Positions 7,213 to 14,828 of a stretch of DNA of 25,388 nucleotides are shown piece after piece (positions within the stretch are counted from its first letter, which is position 1; every line of letters begins with the position of its first letter). Made by a program: the position numbers and the translations under genes. Origin of the DNA: Caryophanales bacterium UBA4694 (GTDB taxonomy: Bacteria; Bacillota_I; Bacilli_A; RFN20; CAG-288); contig DHKM01000032.1 in NCBI GenBank assembly GCA_002404835.1, positions 1-25,388 of the forward strand, given 5' to 3'. The notes below the pieces were generated by a model. The model was given only the letters and a program-made list of their open reading frames with translations, was not told the DNA's origin and ran no database searches.

Positions 7213-10089
7213 ATGAATACCACAGATTATAAAGATTATATTGTTGTAAAGGGAGCAAGAGAGAACAATCTGAAGAACGTCAGTGTGACCATTCCCAAGA
7301 ATGCACTTGTCGTCTTCAGCGGAGTATCCGGATCGGGGAAGTCCACACTGGCCTTTGATACAATCTTTGCCGAAGGCCAGAGAAGATATGTCGAGTCTCT
7401 CTCTTCCTATGCCCGTATGTTTTTGGGTGATTTCACCAAACCGGATGTCGATTCTATCGATGGCCTCTCTCCTGCCATCTCCATCGATCAGAAGACTACC
7501 TCCCACAATCCAAGATCAACGGTAGGAACCGTGACGGAAATCTACGATTATCTTAGACTCCTCTATGCCAGAATCGGTGTCGCTTATTGCCCGCACCATC
7601 ATCTTCCTATCCAAGCTAGCTCCCTGCAGCAGATCGTCAACAACATCAAAGCGGCAAAAGAAGGAAGCAAAGTCACCATCTATGCTCCGGTTGTCCAGAA
7701 TGAGAAAGGCACCCATCAGGATACCATGGAGAAGTTCTTCAAGGCCGGATTCACACGTGCAAGAATTGATTCGGACGAACTGAAACGATACGACGAGATC
7801 CCACAGCTTAACAAGAACGACAAACATACTATTTCCTTCGCTATTGACAGACTCATTCTCAAACCGGAGAATGAACCAAGACTTTTCAATTCCTTGCGAA
7901 CGGCACTGGATTTTGCAAATGGATATGTGAGCGTTGATATCGATGGTATGGAAAAACTTTATTCAGAACATCAAAGTTGCCCAATTTGTGGATTCTCCGT
8001 TCCTCCGCTTGAACCACGCCTGTTTTCCTTCAACAATCCACTTGGATGCTGCCCTGATTGTAATGGACTCGGCGTTAAGATCGAAGCGGATCCTAACCTT
8101 ATGATTACTGACCCTGAGCTTTCCATCGATGACGGAGCTATTGGCTGTCTTCCTAAACACAATCATGACACGATCGAATGGAACGATTTCTATGCCGTTT
8201 TGGACAAGTACAAGATTTCCACATCCGTACCATTTAAGAATCTTACACAGAGACAGAAGGAAATCATCATCTATGGGCCGCCGGAACCGGTCAATTACAA
8301 ACTGAAGACTGCATCCGGATCCATTTTGAACAAATATGTAACGGAGGGACTAAAAGCCAGAATCGATCGACTCTATATGACTACCAAGTCCGAGTTCATG
8401 AAGGCTTACTATGGATCCTTCATGTCCGAAAAGGAATGCCCGACCTGCCATGGGGCAAGACTCAACGAAGCCGTCCTTTCCATTCAGGTAGGAGGACTTA
8501 ATATCCATCAGCTTTGCTCCCTGAGTTTAAGGAAAATCTACGATTTCTTCGATCAGCTGAAACTGACAGAAATGCAGGAGAAGATTGCTGAGCAGATCAT
8601 CGTCGAAATCAAGAACAGACTCAAGTTCCTTATCGACGTCGGACTTGATTATCTGACCCTCTCAAGAGAAGCAAGGACGCTTTCCGGCGGTGAAAGCCAG
8701 AGAATCAGGCTGGCAACTCAGATCGGAAGCAAACTGACCGGAGTTCTTTATGTTCTGGATGAGCCGTCCATCGGCCTCCATCAGAGGGATAACGACAAAC
8801 TGATCGCTACCCTGAAGGAAATGAGGGATTTAGGAAATTCACTCATCGTCGTCGAACATGACGAGGATACCATCCTCAATGCCGACTATGTCGTCGACAT
8901 CGGAAAAGGTGCTGGAGACCATGGTGGAAATGTCATCTTCAGCGGGACTCCCAAAGAGCTTATGGAATGCAAGGATTCCTATACGGCAGATTTTTTGACC
9001 GGAAGGAAGATGATTCCGTCTCCCGTGGTCAGGCGGAAATACAAGAAGATGCTGACCATCAAAAGGGCAAGATGCCACAATCTGAAAAATATCACTGTCG
9101 ATATTCCTGTCGGGGTTCTAACCTGTGTTACTGGTGTATCCGGTTCAGGAAAATCCTCCCTTGTCGATGAAGTCCTGTACAAGAACCTGAAGAGCTATCT
9201 TGGTTTAAAGACGGGAAAAGTCGGTGACTGTGACTCTATAACGGGAATGAAACAGTTTACCAAGGTTATCAACGTTTCTCAGGAACCGATTGGTAAAACA
9301 CCAAGAAGCAATCCGGCCACATATATCAAAGTATTCGATGATATCCGTGACCTATTCGCTCAGACCCAGGAAGCCAGGATGAAGGGTATGCAGAAAGGCA
9401 TGTTCTCTTTTAACAATGCCGGAGGAAGATGCGAAGCCTGCCAAGGCGCCGGTGTAAAGAGAATCTCCATGAACTTCCTTCCCGATGTCTATGTCACCTG
9501 CGACGTCTGCCACGGAAAACGATATACGGATGACGTATTATCCATCACCTACAAAGGAAAAAGCATTGCCGATGTCTTGGATATGAGAGCAGAAGAAGCC
9601 GTCGAATTCTTCTCTGCCCACAGCAATATCAAGAAGAAACTCCAGACCTTGGTCGATGTCGGATTAGGATATATGAAGCTAGGCCAGTCCTCTACCACAC
9701 TGTCGGGAGGCGAAGCCCAGAGAGTTAAACTTGCCCTTGAATTGGAACGATACAGTGACGGACATACGTTCTATATCCTGGATGAACCTACGACCGGTCT
9801 GCATCCCTATGACATCTCCAAACTCATCCATGTCCTGAATCGGCTTGTTGACGAAGGCAATACCGTTGTTGTCATCGAGCACAATCTTGATGTCATCAAA
9901 TGTGCAGACTACATCATCGATCTCGGTCCGGAAGGCGGAGAAAGAGGCGGAAACCTTGTCTTCGAAGGATCACCGGACGATATTGTGAACTGCAAGGAAT
10001 CCTATACTGGAATCTATCTGAAACGTGAACTTCAGAAGGAAAAATACAAAGCCCAAGATACAGGTAGCGAGGAGGAAAAGACATGCTGA
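7213..10089 (+). CDS. uvrA: Excinuclease ABC subunit A
   Basis: 958 residues, the damage-recognition ATPase of nucleotide excision repair, acting as a dimer with UvrB. It has two ABC modules: Walker A GVSGSGKST (37-45) and GVSGSGKSS (~640), signatures LSGGESQR (~490) and LSGGEAQR (~830), and Walker B ILDEPTTGL (~853). The Cys pairs CPIC/CPDC (~256-285), CPTCHG (~409) and CEAC/CDVCHG (~740-770) form its zinc modules. Length is normal. A TTG at 7207 is in frame, but the ATG at 7213 just after the pfp TGA is the better start; the ribosome site is weak, so coupling to pfp is likely. uvrB is not adjacent here. Confidence 0.95.
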   Translation: MNTTDYKDYIVVKGARENNLKNVSVTIPKNALVVFSGVSGSGKSTLAFDTIFAEGQRRYVESLSSYARMFLGDFTKPDVDSIDGLSPAISIDQKTTSHNPRSTVGTVTEIYDYLRLLYARIGVAYCPHHHLPIQASSLQQIVNNIKAAKEGSKVTIYAPVVQNEKGTHQDTMEKFFKAGFTRARIDSDELKRYDEIPQLNKNDKHTISFAIDRLILKPENEPRLFNSLRTALDFANGYVSVDIDGMEKLYSEHQSCPICGFSVPPLEPRLFSFNNPLGCCPDCNGLGVKIEADPNLMITDPELSIDDGAIGCLPKHNHDTIEWNDFYAVLDKYKISTSVPFKNLTQRQKEIIIYGPPEPVNYKLKTASGSILNKYVTEGLKARIDRLYMTTKSEFMKAYYGSFMSEKECPTCHGARLNEAVLSIQVGGLNIHQLCSLSLRKIYDFFDQLKLTEMQEKIAEQIIVEIKNRLKFLIDVGLDYLTLSREARTLSGGESQRIRLATQIGSKLTGVLYVLDEPSIGLHQRDNDKLIATLKEMRDLGNSLIVVEHDEDTILNADYVVDIGKGAGDHGGNVIFSGTPKELMECKDSYTADFLTGRKMIPSPVVRRKYKKMLTIKRARCHNLKNITVDIPVGVLTCVTGVSGSGKSSLVDEVLYKNLKSYLGLKTGKVGDCDSITGMKQFTKVINVSQEPIGKTPRSNPATYIKVFDDIRDLFAQTQEARMKGMQKGMFSFNNAGGRCEACQGAGVKRISMNFLPDVYVTCDVCHGKRYTDDVLSITYKGKSIADVLDMRAEEAVEFFSAHSNIKKKLQTLVDVGLGYMKLGQSSTTLSGGEAQRVKLALELERYSDGHTFYILDEPTTGLHPYDISKLIHVLNRLVDEGNTVVVIEHNLDVIKCADYIIDLGPEGGERGGNLVFEGSPDDIVNCKESYTGIYLKRELQKEKYKAQDTGSEEEKTC

Positions 10090-10400
10090 CTTCAGATCAA
10101 AGAGAAAGACTTGCCCTTCTTAAGACGCTGGCTCAGTGCGAGAAGAAGGAAGCCAAAGAGGCGCTTGAAAACAACGACTGGGATACATCCATGGCATTCG
10201 AATGGATGAAATACCATAAGGAGAATCCCGATAAGACTTTGGAAGAATTCCATCAGCTCTATGAGAAGAACAAGGAAGAAGCCTATGTACTTCCTGCCGA
10301 CAGATACGATATCGTATCCTCATCCAAGAAGACGGGATCCAACCGTCAGGCAAGAAGAGCGATGAAACGTCAGGAAAAGAAGAACAAGACGAAGAAGTAA
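10083..10400 (+). CDS. Small basic protein with UBA/TS-N-like helical domain
   Basis: 105 residues. The first 45 (LLKTLAQCEKKEAKEALENN then DWDTSMAFEWMK) follow the pattern of a UBA/EF-Ts N-terminal three-helix domain: a Cys/Gly turn, an A-L helix, an N/D-W-D turn and an A..W(L/M) helix. The tail is strongly basic (RQARRAMKRQEKKNKTKK), suggesting nucleic-acid or ribosome contact. GAGGAGG lies 7-8 bases before the ATG, which overlaps the uvrA stop by 7 bases; it is last in the operon, before a strong terminator. The domain call rests on pattern, not on a search. A link with UvrA or with translation is possible but not shown. Confidence 0.7.
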   Translation: MLTSDQRERLALLKTLAQCEKKEAKEALENNDWDTSMAFEWMKYHKENPDKTLEEFHQLYEKNKEEAYVLPADRYDIVSSSKKTGSNRQARRAMKRQEKKNKTKK

Positions 10401-10403
10401 GAC

Positions 10404-10435
10404 AAAAGCCGGCCTCAATCGGGCCGGCTTTTACA
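10404..10435 (+). terminator. Strong rho-independent terminator after the uvrA operon
   Basis: AAAAGCCGGCC at 10404-10414 pairs perfectly with GGCCGGCTTTT at 10422-10432 around a 7-base loop. The stem ends in four T's forward and four A's in front, so it can also stop leftward transcription, such as through the fragment at 10459-10656. Confidence 0.9.
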
Positions 10436-10458
10436 GTATGATGGGTATGTCATGATTC

Positions 10459-10656
10459 TCAGGTTTTTGCTCTAACAGATGAAGCCTTCATACCTAGAAT
10501 GTTCATGAAAAAGTAGATGAAGACCGGCTTGCCGTTACGAAAAAATGCAACAATTTACAGTTTTTCGTAGCATAGCTTCTTTACAGCATCCTTCTGCTCA
10601 TCCATTACACGATAAAGGCAAAAGGGAAAGATGAAATAAATGAGACATAAAAGGAT
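10459..10656 (-). pseudogene. Decayed membrane-protein gene fragment with in-frame stop
   Basis: On the minus strand one frame between a TAA (10657-10659) and a TGA (10459-10461) reads like protein: ILLCLIYFIFPFCLYRV, then MDEQKDAVKKLCYEKL. It is interrupted by TAA at 10555-10557, then continues IVAFFRNGKPVFIYFFMNILG and a basic end. Hydrophobic stretches and codon choice (TTC ATC TAC) look coding, yet there is no start in the first part beyond an internal ATG at 10603-10605 and no good ribosome site. A 9-bp AT-rich inverted repeat (10536-10544 / 10561-10569) sits around the internal stop. I read it as a remnant of an envelope gene; a translated 16-codon ORF is an alternative. Confidence 0.3.
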
Positions 10657-10673
10657 TTATTCTGGGTATAAAT

Positions 10674-10682
10674 TGCTATCAT
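10674..10682 (+). promoter_or_regulatory. Possible extended -10 promoter of the sugar kinase
   Basis: TGCTATCAT fits an extended -10 (TGn plus TATCAT). It lies 34 bases before the ATG at 10717, and the ribosome site AGAGAGGA falls between. A TATAAA at 10667-10672 is an alternative. No clear -35 is seen for either. Confidence 0.35.
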
Positions 10683-10716
10683 ATTGTTGAATTTAATCGA
10701 AAGAGAGGATAAAACC

Positions 10717-11616
10717 ATGGTTCTATGTGTCGGAGAAATCATCTTGGATATGATCGGAGAAGACTATGGGAACGGAATGAATTTTGATTCCCATCTCGGA
10801 GGAGCTCCCCTCAATGTCGCCTATCAGATTGCAAAACTGAAAGGAGAGTCTTATTTTGTTGGAACAGTCGGTGATGATGTTATCGGAAGATACATGACAA
10901 AAGAAGTCGAGAAACTCCATCTCTGTGGTCATGATATCGGAATCGATCCTACCTGCAATACCACACTTGCCTTTGTTACTTTGGACCATGGCGAAAGAGA
11001 CTTCTCCTTCTACCGGAAGAATCCCGCAGATATCCAACTTCCTGTGATTGAAGGCAATCTTCTGAAGAAAGCACATATCGTTCATATCGGATCCATGATG
11101 CTGTCCTTTGAGTACGGATACGATTATGCCATCTGTCTCGTAAGAAGAGCAAAGGCCTGCGGATGTCTGATTTCCTTTGACGCTAATCTGAGAAAGGACA
11201 TCTATCAGGACGAATTCACGGCCAAGGAAAGAAGCATGCAACTGATGGAATTGTCCGATATCGTGAAGCTATCAAAGGATGAAGCGGATTTCTTCTCTAT
11301 GCCATATATCGAGGAAATCGCAAAAGAAAGACAGGTTTTCATCACCGACGGAAAGAAAGGCTCCATGTACCTGAACAAGAAGATAAAAATAAAAGCCAAG
11401 ACCTATCCCGTTGCACCAGTTGATACTACCGGTGCCGGTGATTCCTTCTATGGTGCTATTTTATCCATGCTGGACGAGGGCAGAACAGATATCAAAGATA
11501 TGCTCGAGTTTGCAAATGCATGCGGAGCAATGTCTACACGGAAAAAAGGAGCGATGGCATCCATGCCATCTTATGAGGAGGCAATAGAATTCCTACAGCA
11601 ACAAAAACAGGACTGA
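10717..11616 (+). CDS. PfkB-family sugar kinase, probably fructokinase
   Basis: 299 residues of the ribokinase/PfkB family. The N-terminal sugar-binding signature GGAPLNVAYQIAKL (28-41) and the C-terminal DTTGAGDSFYGAIL (236-249), with catalytic Asp242 and the GAGD anion hole, are intact. The segment FYRKNPADIQL resembles fructokinases, which phosphorylate fructose to fructose 6-phosphate for glycolysis; that would feed the PPi-phosphofructokinase encoded upstream. Substrate cannot be fixed from sequence; 2-keto-3-deoxygluconate or other sugars remain possible. The frame is open from a TTG at 10684, but AGAGAGGA just before the ATG at 10717 and the match of the N-terminus to the family make 10717 the start. 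Single gene with its own terminator. Confidence 0.85.
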   Translation: MVLCVGEIILDMIGEDYGNGMNFDSHLGGAPLNVAYQIAKLKGESYFVGTVGDDVIGRYMTKEVEKLHLCGHDIGIDPTCNTTLAFVTLDHGERDFSFYRKNPADIQLPVIEGNLLKKAHIVHIGSMMLSFEYGYDYAICLVRRAKACGCLISFDANLRKDIYQDEFTAKERSMQLMELSDIVKLSKDEADFFSMPYIEEIAKERQVFITDGKKGSMYLNKKIKIKAKTYPVAPVDTTGAGDSFYGAILSMLDEGRTDIKDMLEFANACGAMSTRKKGAMASMPSYEEAIEFLQQQKQD

Positions 11617-11640
11617 AGCAAAAGCTTCAGTCCTAGTTTT
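11609..11640. terminator. Bidirectional terminator between convergent genes
   Basis: AGGACTGAAGC (11609-11619) and its perfect complement (11624-11634) enclose an AAAA loop. Forward it is followed by AGTTTT; on the minus strand the stem is followed by GTTTTTG. It contains the kinase stop codon and lies immediately after the stop of the leftward lipoprotein gene, so it serves both. Confidence 0.85.
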
Positions 11641-11953
11641 ATATCCATGGAAGTTCGATGGATTCCTTTGTGCCTGAGGAAGAATCCTCTGAATCGGATT
11701 TGACGGAAGGAGATTCCCTATTTTCCGAATTCGACTCGGAAGCAGAATCACTTGTCTCCTCTGATTCCTTACTATTGGAATCAGATGGTCTAGATGATTC
11801 AGACGAGTGAGAAGAACCAGAGGAATTTTGACTATTACTATTATTGGAACTAGCTTCAGTCAGCTTGTTTGAGACAGGAGTATCCGATTTCTCGAAACAT
11901 CCAGTCAGAAACATAGGCACAAGGAAGAGAAGAAATAAGGATGTGTGTTTCAT
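11639..11953 (-). CDS. Serine-rich small lipoprotein
   Basis: 104 residues: a signal peptide with lipobox LTGC (Cys at about 19), then an almost purely low-complexity Ser/Asn/Glu/Asp region (such as SSGSSHSSESSRPSDSNSKE) ending in ESIELPWI. The mature part is probably a disordered, acidic, lipid-anchored spacer outside the membrane; no fold can be named. The ATG follows the TAA of the 44-aa peptide gene with no gap (TAAATG) and has no ribosome site of its own, so it should be translated by coupling to that gene. It is the last gene of the leftward unit that begins near 14742. Its Ser-rich sequence could be a target for phosphorylation or glycosylation, but nothing here proves this. Confidence 0.7.
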   Translation of the reverse strand: MKHTSLFLLFLVPMFLTGCFEKSDTPVSNKLTEASSNNSNSQNSSGSSHSSESSRPSDSNSKESEETSDSASESNSENRESPSVKSDSEDSSSGTKESIELPWI

Positions 11954-12088
11954 TTATTTAGAAGGCCATTTCCATGAATCATCAGCTGCGGCTCCAAAGA
12001 TACCTGTTTCAGTATTACCAGAGGTGACAATGACATCCTCTGTATTAAGATTGATAAGAAGGAATGTCGGTTTTTTATATTCTTTCAT
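11954..12088 (-). CDS. 44-aa peptide, candidate RiPP-like precursor
   Basis: A 44-codon ORF with a strong AAGGAG 7 bases before its ATG (12086-12088), 14 bases after the stop of the 816-aa secreted protein gene and touching the lipoprotein gene. The N-terminal half has the look of a leader: MKEYKKPTFLLINL then NTEDVIVTSG. The rest is short and different in style: FGAAADDSW and a Trp/Lys/Pro end, WKWPSK. I recall peptides of the form KKY.KP...-ED(V/I)I.TS as common in gut Bacillota; this is memory, not a search. AAA at residues 33-35 would fit an AxA-type signal-peptidase site, leaving nine residues (36-44). It lies about 2.7 kb downstream of the kinase/PqqD/S26/ABC/nucleotidyltransferase genes on the same strand, making it the most likely substrate. 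Confidence 0.75.
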   Translation of the reverse strand: MKEYKKPTFLLINLNTEDVIVTSGNTETGIFGAAADDSWKWPSK

Positions 12089-12102
12089 GTTGTGTCTCCT
12101 TG

Positions 12103-14553
12103 TTATTCTATTGTACTCATAAGAGCATCGATAATTGCTTTCTGTTCTTCGGTTAGTGATGTCGAGTAGGAATATTCTAATACTAAGTCTTGTACGGAGG
12201 ATTGCGTGTTTTTGGAAAAATAGTATTTTCCGTCAATTTTCACATATGCCGCAGCATAGAAATCGAGATTATATTGGGAAGGGTCCAAATTGATTCCGGC
12301 AATATATGAAGCTTTCTTGTCTTTGTTGATGAATTTATGATAGTTTGTTCCTGGTGTTATCAACGCTTCGAAGGTGTATTCATTATCATCGTATTCTCCG
12401 GAATCAAAACTGAATTTGTTATCATCAGTCACGAAGATTCCGGTTTCTTCGACATCTGTTGCATCGGTAAAATCGAACCCATATTTGAATTGCAACTGCA
12501 TATCCGTGAAATCAGAATACGAATAAGTGGCTGTTTCATAATTTATGTTGATAGACGTGAATGCAATTGTATCACTGCCCGTAAACGGATTGGATAAAGT
12601 AACAGAATCAATTACTTTATTTAAAGTAATGGTTTTATCTTTTATAGTTAATGAAGCTGATTTACTGGATAGGCTATTAAGATATTTCGCGTTTGTTGCA
12701 GTTAATTCTATTGAATTGATTTTTACATCATTTAATGGAGTGAAAATTAAACTTGTTCCTTTATATAATCGTAATTCATTACTTTTAAGAGTCGGATATG
12801 TTGGTTGTTTTTCGTTATCTAATTTTCTAGTAATATTAACTTTATCTTCTAAATTTGCAATATGATTATTGAATACAATTTCTTCGAGTTCTGGCCTTAG
12901 ATTATATGTAGAAAAAACAGCTTTTTTAGTATAGCCGAACCTTAAGTTCTTTTGAAGGCTTTCTTGGGCAAAAGAGTCTTTGGTTGGAATCGTTTCTTCC
13001 TTCCATTTTGCATGTAAGGTCAAATTAGAGGTCACGACAGAAGAAAAATCGTATGGATTAGTATCTTCTAAATCCTTATACCAACCCAAGAAAGTATAAG
13101 TTTTATTTCCAACATTGTTTTTAGTTGGTTGTGTTGCTGGTTCTATGACTGTATTTCCGGCTAAAATGGTCTGACTTGGAAAATCTCCGATTCCTTCGTT
13201 CAAGTCAAAGCTTACAGTATAAGATTCGGCAGCGCTTATGGAAAAAAGAACTATCTCTAGGGTATTATTGTATACTTCAATTACACCTGTCACATTTACA
13301 AAGGAATTTTGAGTGAAATCATCTAATCCATCTACAAAGTCTTTGTTTGAATAATACAAAACAAAATCTTTATTTTCTATAGAACACGTGCCAGTGTTAA
13401 AGGAACCACTGGTTTTTAGATTGTTTAAGGTTACATATTTTCCTTTATTTTCTTTTGTGACATCTGTTGGATCGATGATAGTGTTAATTGTTACATCTTT
13501 ACTTATTTCGTTTATTGATAAAAGGTTTGTTAATTGAAGGATGTCATTGTTTACTCCAACTTGTCCCGTGAGTTGAATATTCTTTGGCTCCTTTAATTGA
13601 GATGACTTTTTTAAGATAGAATCTGTAAAGCCACCAGATTGATAAATTTGAATGGTAGCATCACCATTTTGGATATAAGCAACACTTGCATTTTTATATC
13701 CAATCAATTTCCCTTCGATTCGAACAAATTTGCCAGCATCTGATTCTTTGATTAACGAAATATCAGTTAAATTCAAGTCTTTGAATTTTGCCGTTAACGT
13801 CATATCCCCTGTAACAGGATCATCAAAATTCCATTCCGTTTCTCCGTTATACCAACCATCGAATATGTATCCATCCTTAGTAGGATCAGCCGGTTTTTCA
13901 AGCTTAGCAGTTCCGTCATCATTTACATACGTTTTTGTGATATTTCCATCATTATCAAAGGAAATAACATATTTGTTTTCTGTTGAAATTTGTTGCTCAT
14001 ATTTAACAGTTATAGTTTTGACGTAAATGGCTTTTTTTGTGCATTTGAATGATAATGTAATAGTGCCTGTGACAGGTGTTTTTGGCTTAAAATTATATGA
14101 AGTGGAATTTGATGTTAATTTCTGGATATTAGAAGTATATTGATCTTCAATAGTAACGTTTAATGTTGCATCTGTACCACTTGCACCACTACATTCTATG
14201 ATTATTTCGGAAACCTTATTTTTGTTATTTGAAGTAAAGCTTAAATTTGAAATGGGATTGTTTCCTGATCCAAATTGAGCTCCTTTTTTTGTATCATATC
14301 CATAGAATGGAGTTTTAGTGTCATCTTTATTGGTAACTGTTATTTCCCACGTGATATTTTCATCTACTTTTATGGGTGTATTATTTGAAGCTTGCGCGGT
14401 GAAAGTATATGTACTTTCATTAGTGCTGTCTTCTGCCTTCAGTATCGTCTGATTACCGACTAAACCTCTCTGAATTCCCCCCCCGATAGCGACTCCGGAC
14501 AGGATGACGCTTAAAGCAAGCGGGAAGAGGAACAGCTTCGAACGTTTTCTCAT
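12103..14553 (-). CDS. Large secreted multidomain protein with InlB-type B-repeats
   Basis: 816 residues with an N-terminal signal peptide (MRKRSKLFLFPLALSVILSG) and no LPxTG motif or C-terminal anchor, so it is probably released or held by its domains. Domains in order: a beta-rich module (~50-187), a B-repeat (~194-258, with DGYIFDGWYNGETEW), two OB-like modules (~265-350 with GKFVRIEGKLIGY, and ~368-440), a second B-repeat (~444-519, YTFLGWYKDL), a second beta-rich module (~585-680) resembling the first, and a C-terminal domain. B-repeats are usual in surface and adhesion proteins. The gene is visibly more AT-rich than its neighbours, especially 12600-14300, a possible sign of transfer or fast evolution. 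AAAGGA lies before the ATG; an attenuator-like hairpin lies just upstream. Specific function unknown. Confidence 0.8.
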   Translation of the reverse strand: MRKRSKLFLFPLALSVILSGVAIGGGIQRGLVGNQTILKAEDSTNESTYTFTAQASNNTPIKVDENITWEITVTNKDDTKTPFYGYDTKKGAQFGSGNNPISNLSFTSNNKNKVSEIIIECSGASGTDATLNVTIEDQYTSNIQKLTSNSTSYNFKPKTPVTGTITLSFKCTKKAIYVKTITVKYEQQISTENKYVISFDNDGNITKTYVNDDGTAKLEKPADPTKDGYIFDGWYNGETEWNFDDPVTGDMTLTAKFKDLNLTDISLIKESDAGKFVRIEGKLIGYKNASVAYIQNGDATIQIYQSGGFTDSILKKSSQLKEPKNIQLTGQVGVNNDILQLTNLLSINEISKDVTINTIIDPTDVTKENKGKYVTLNNLKTSGSFNTGTCSIENKDFVLYYSNKDFVDGLDDFTQNSFVNVTGVIEVYNNTLEIVLFSISAAESYTVSFDLNEGIGDFPSQTILAGNTVIEPATQPTKNNVGNKTYTFLGWYKDLEDTNPYDFSSVVTSNLTLHAKWKEETIPTKDSFAQESLQKNLRFGYTKKAVFSTYNLRPELEEIVFNNHIANLEDKVNITRKLDNEKQPTYPTLKSNELRLYKGTSLIFTPLNDVKINSIELTATNAKYLNSLSSKSASLTIKDKTITLNKVIDSVTLSNPFTGSDTIAFTSININYETATYSYSDFTDMQLQFKYGFDFTDATDVEETGIFVTDDNKFSFDSGEYDDNEYTFEALITPGTNYHKFINKDKKASYIAGINLDPSQYNLDFYAAAYVKIDGKYYFSKNTQSSVQDLVLEYSYSTSLTEEQKAIIDALMSTIE

Positions 14554-14570
14554 TTCTCTTTTCCTTTCTT

Positions 14571-14619
14571 TTAACGAAAAGGGAGTGCGGACAGAAAGTC
14601 CACACTCCCATTACGTTAA
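14571..14619 (-). promoter_or_regulatory. Terminator/attenuator hairpin in front of the 816-aa gene
   Basis: On the minus strand GGGAGTGTGGAC (14609-14598) pairs with GTCCGCACTCCC (14592-14581) around a 5-base loop, with one U-G wobble that would be a C-A mismatch on the other strand. Four T's follow (14580-14577), and an outer six-base pairing (14614-14619 with 14571-14576) extends the base. The stop codon of the 27-aa ORF (14616-14618) sits in that base, so its translation could affect folding. The ribosome site of the 816-aa gene lies just beyond. Confidence 0.65.
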
Positions 14620-14699
14620 CAATTAAAACTATGAGGAGAAGATAAAAGCATCATGTCGGAAGAAGAAAAACGATGCAGTTGATTCGTTTTCTTGGTCAT
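14616..14699 (-). CDS. 27-aa Ser-rich peptide ending in Cys
   Basis: ATG at 14697-14699 is preceded by AGAGAGGAT at good spacing. The 27-codon frame begins MTKKTNQLHRFSSSDMM, continues with a Leu/Ser stretch and ends HSFNC. It has six serines and a single C-terminal Cys. A promoter lies about 50 bases upstream and the attenuator hairpin begins at its stop. It could be a peptide substrate of the adjacent modification genes, or a regulatory leader peptide for the 816-aa gene; the sequence does not decide. Confidence 0.5.
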   Translation of the reverse strand: MTKKTNQLHRFSSSDMMLLSSPHSFNC

Positions 14700-14748
14700 G
14701 TCTTTATCCTCTCTTTGCTTGGAACGATGAAGGCAAGATTACATTACA

Positions 14749-14777
14749 ATTTTATTCCATGCAAACGATAGAGTAAA
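14749..14777 (-). promoter_or_regulatory. Promoter of the peptide/secreted-protein unit
   Basis: Minus-strand TTTACT (14777-14772), a 17-base spacer and TAAAAT (14754-14749). The expected start near 14742 leaves about 43 bases before the 27-aa ORF. It separates the unit 14699-11639 from the enzyme operon upstream; no terminator is seen after the nucleotidyltransferase stop, so read-through is also possible. Confidence 0.45.
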
Positions 14778-14828
14778 GTAAAAAGTATGTAATTTTCTCA
14801 TATGTTTTACAAATGGAAAATATATGAC

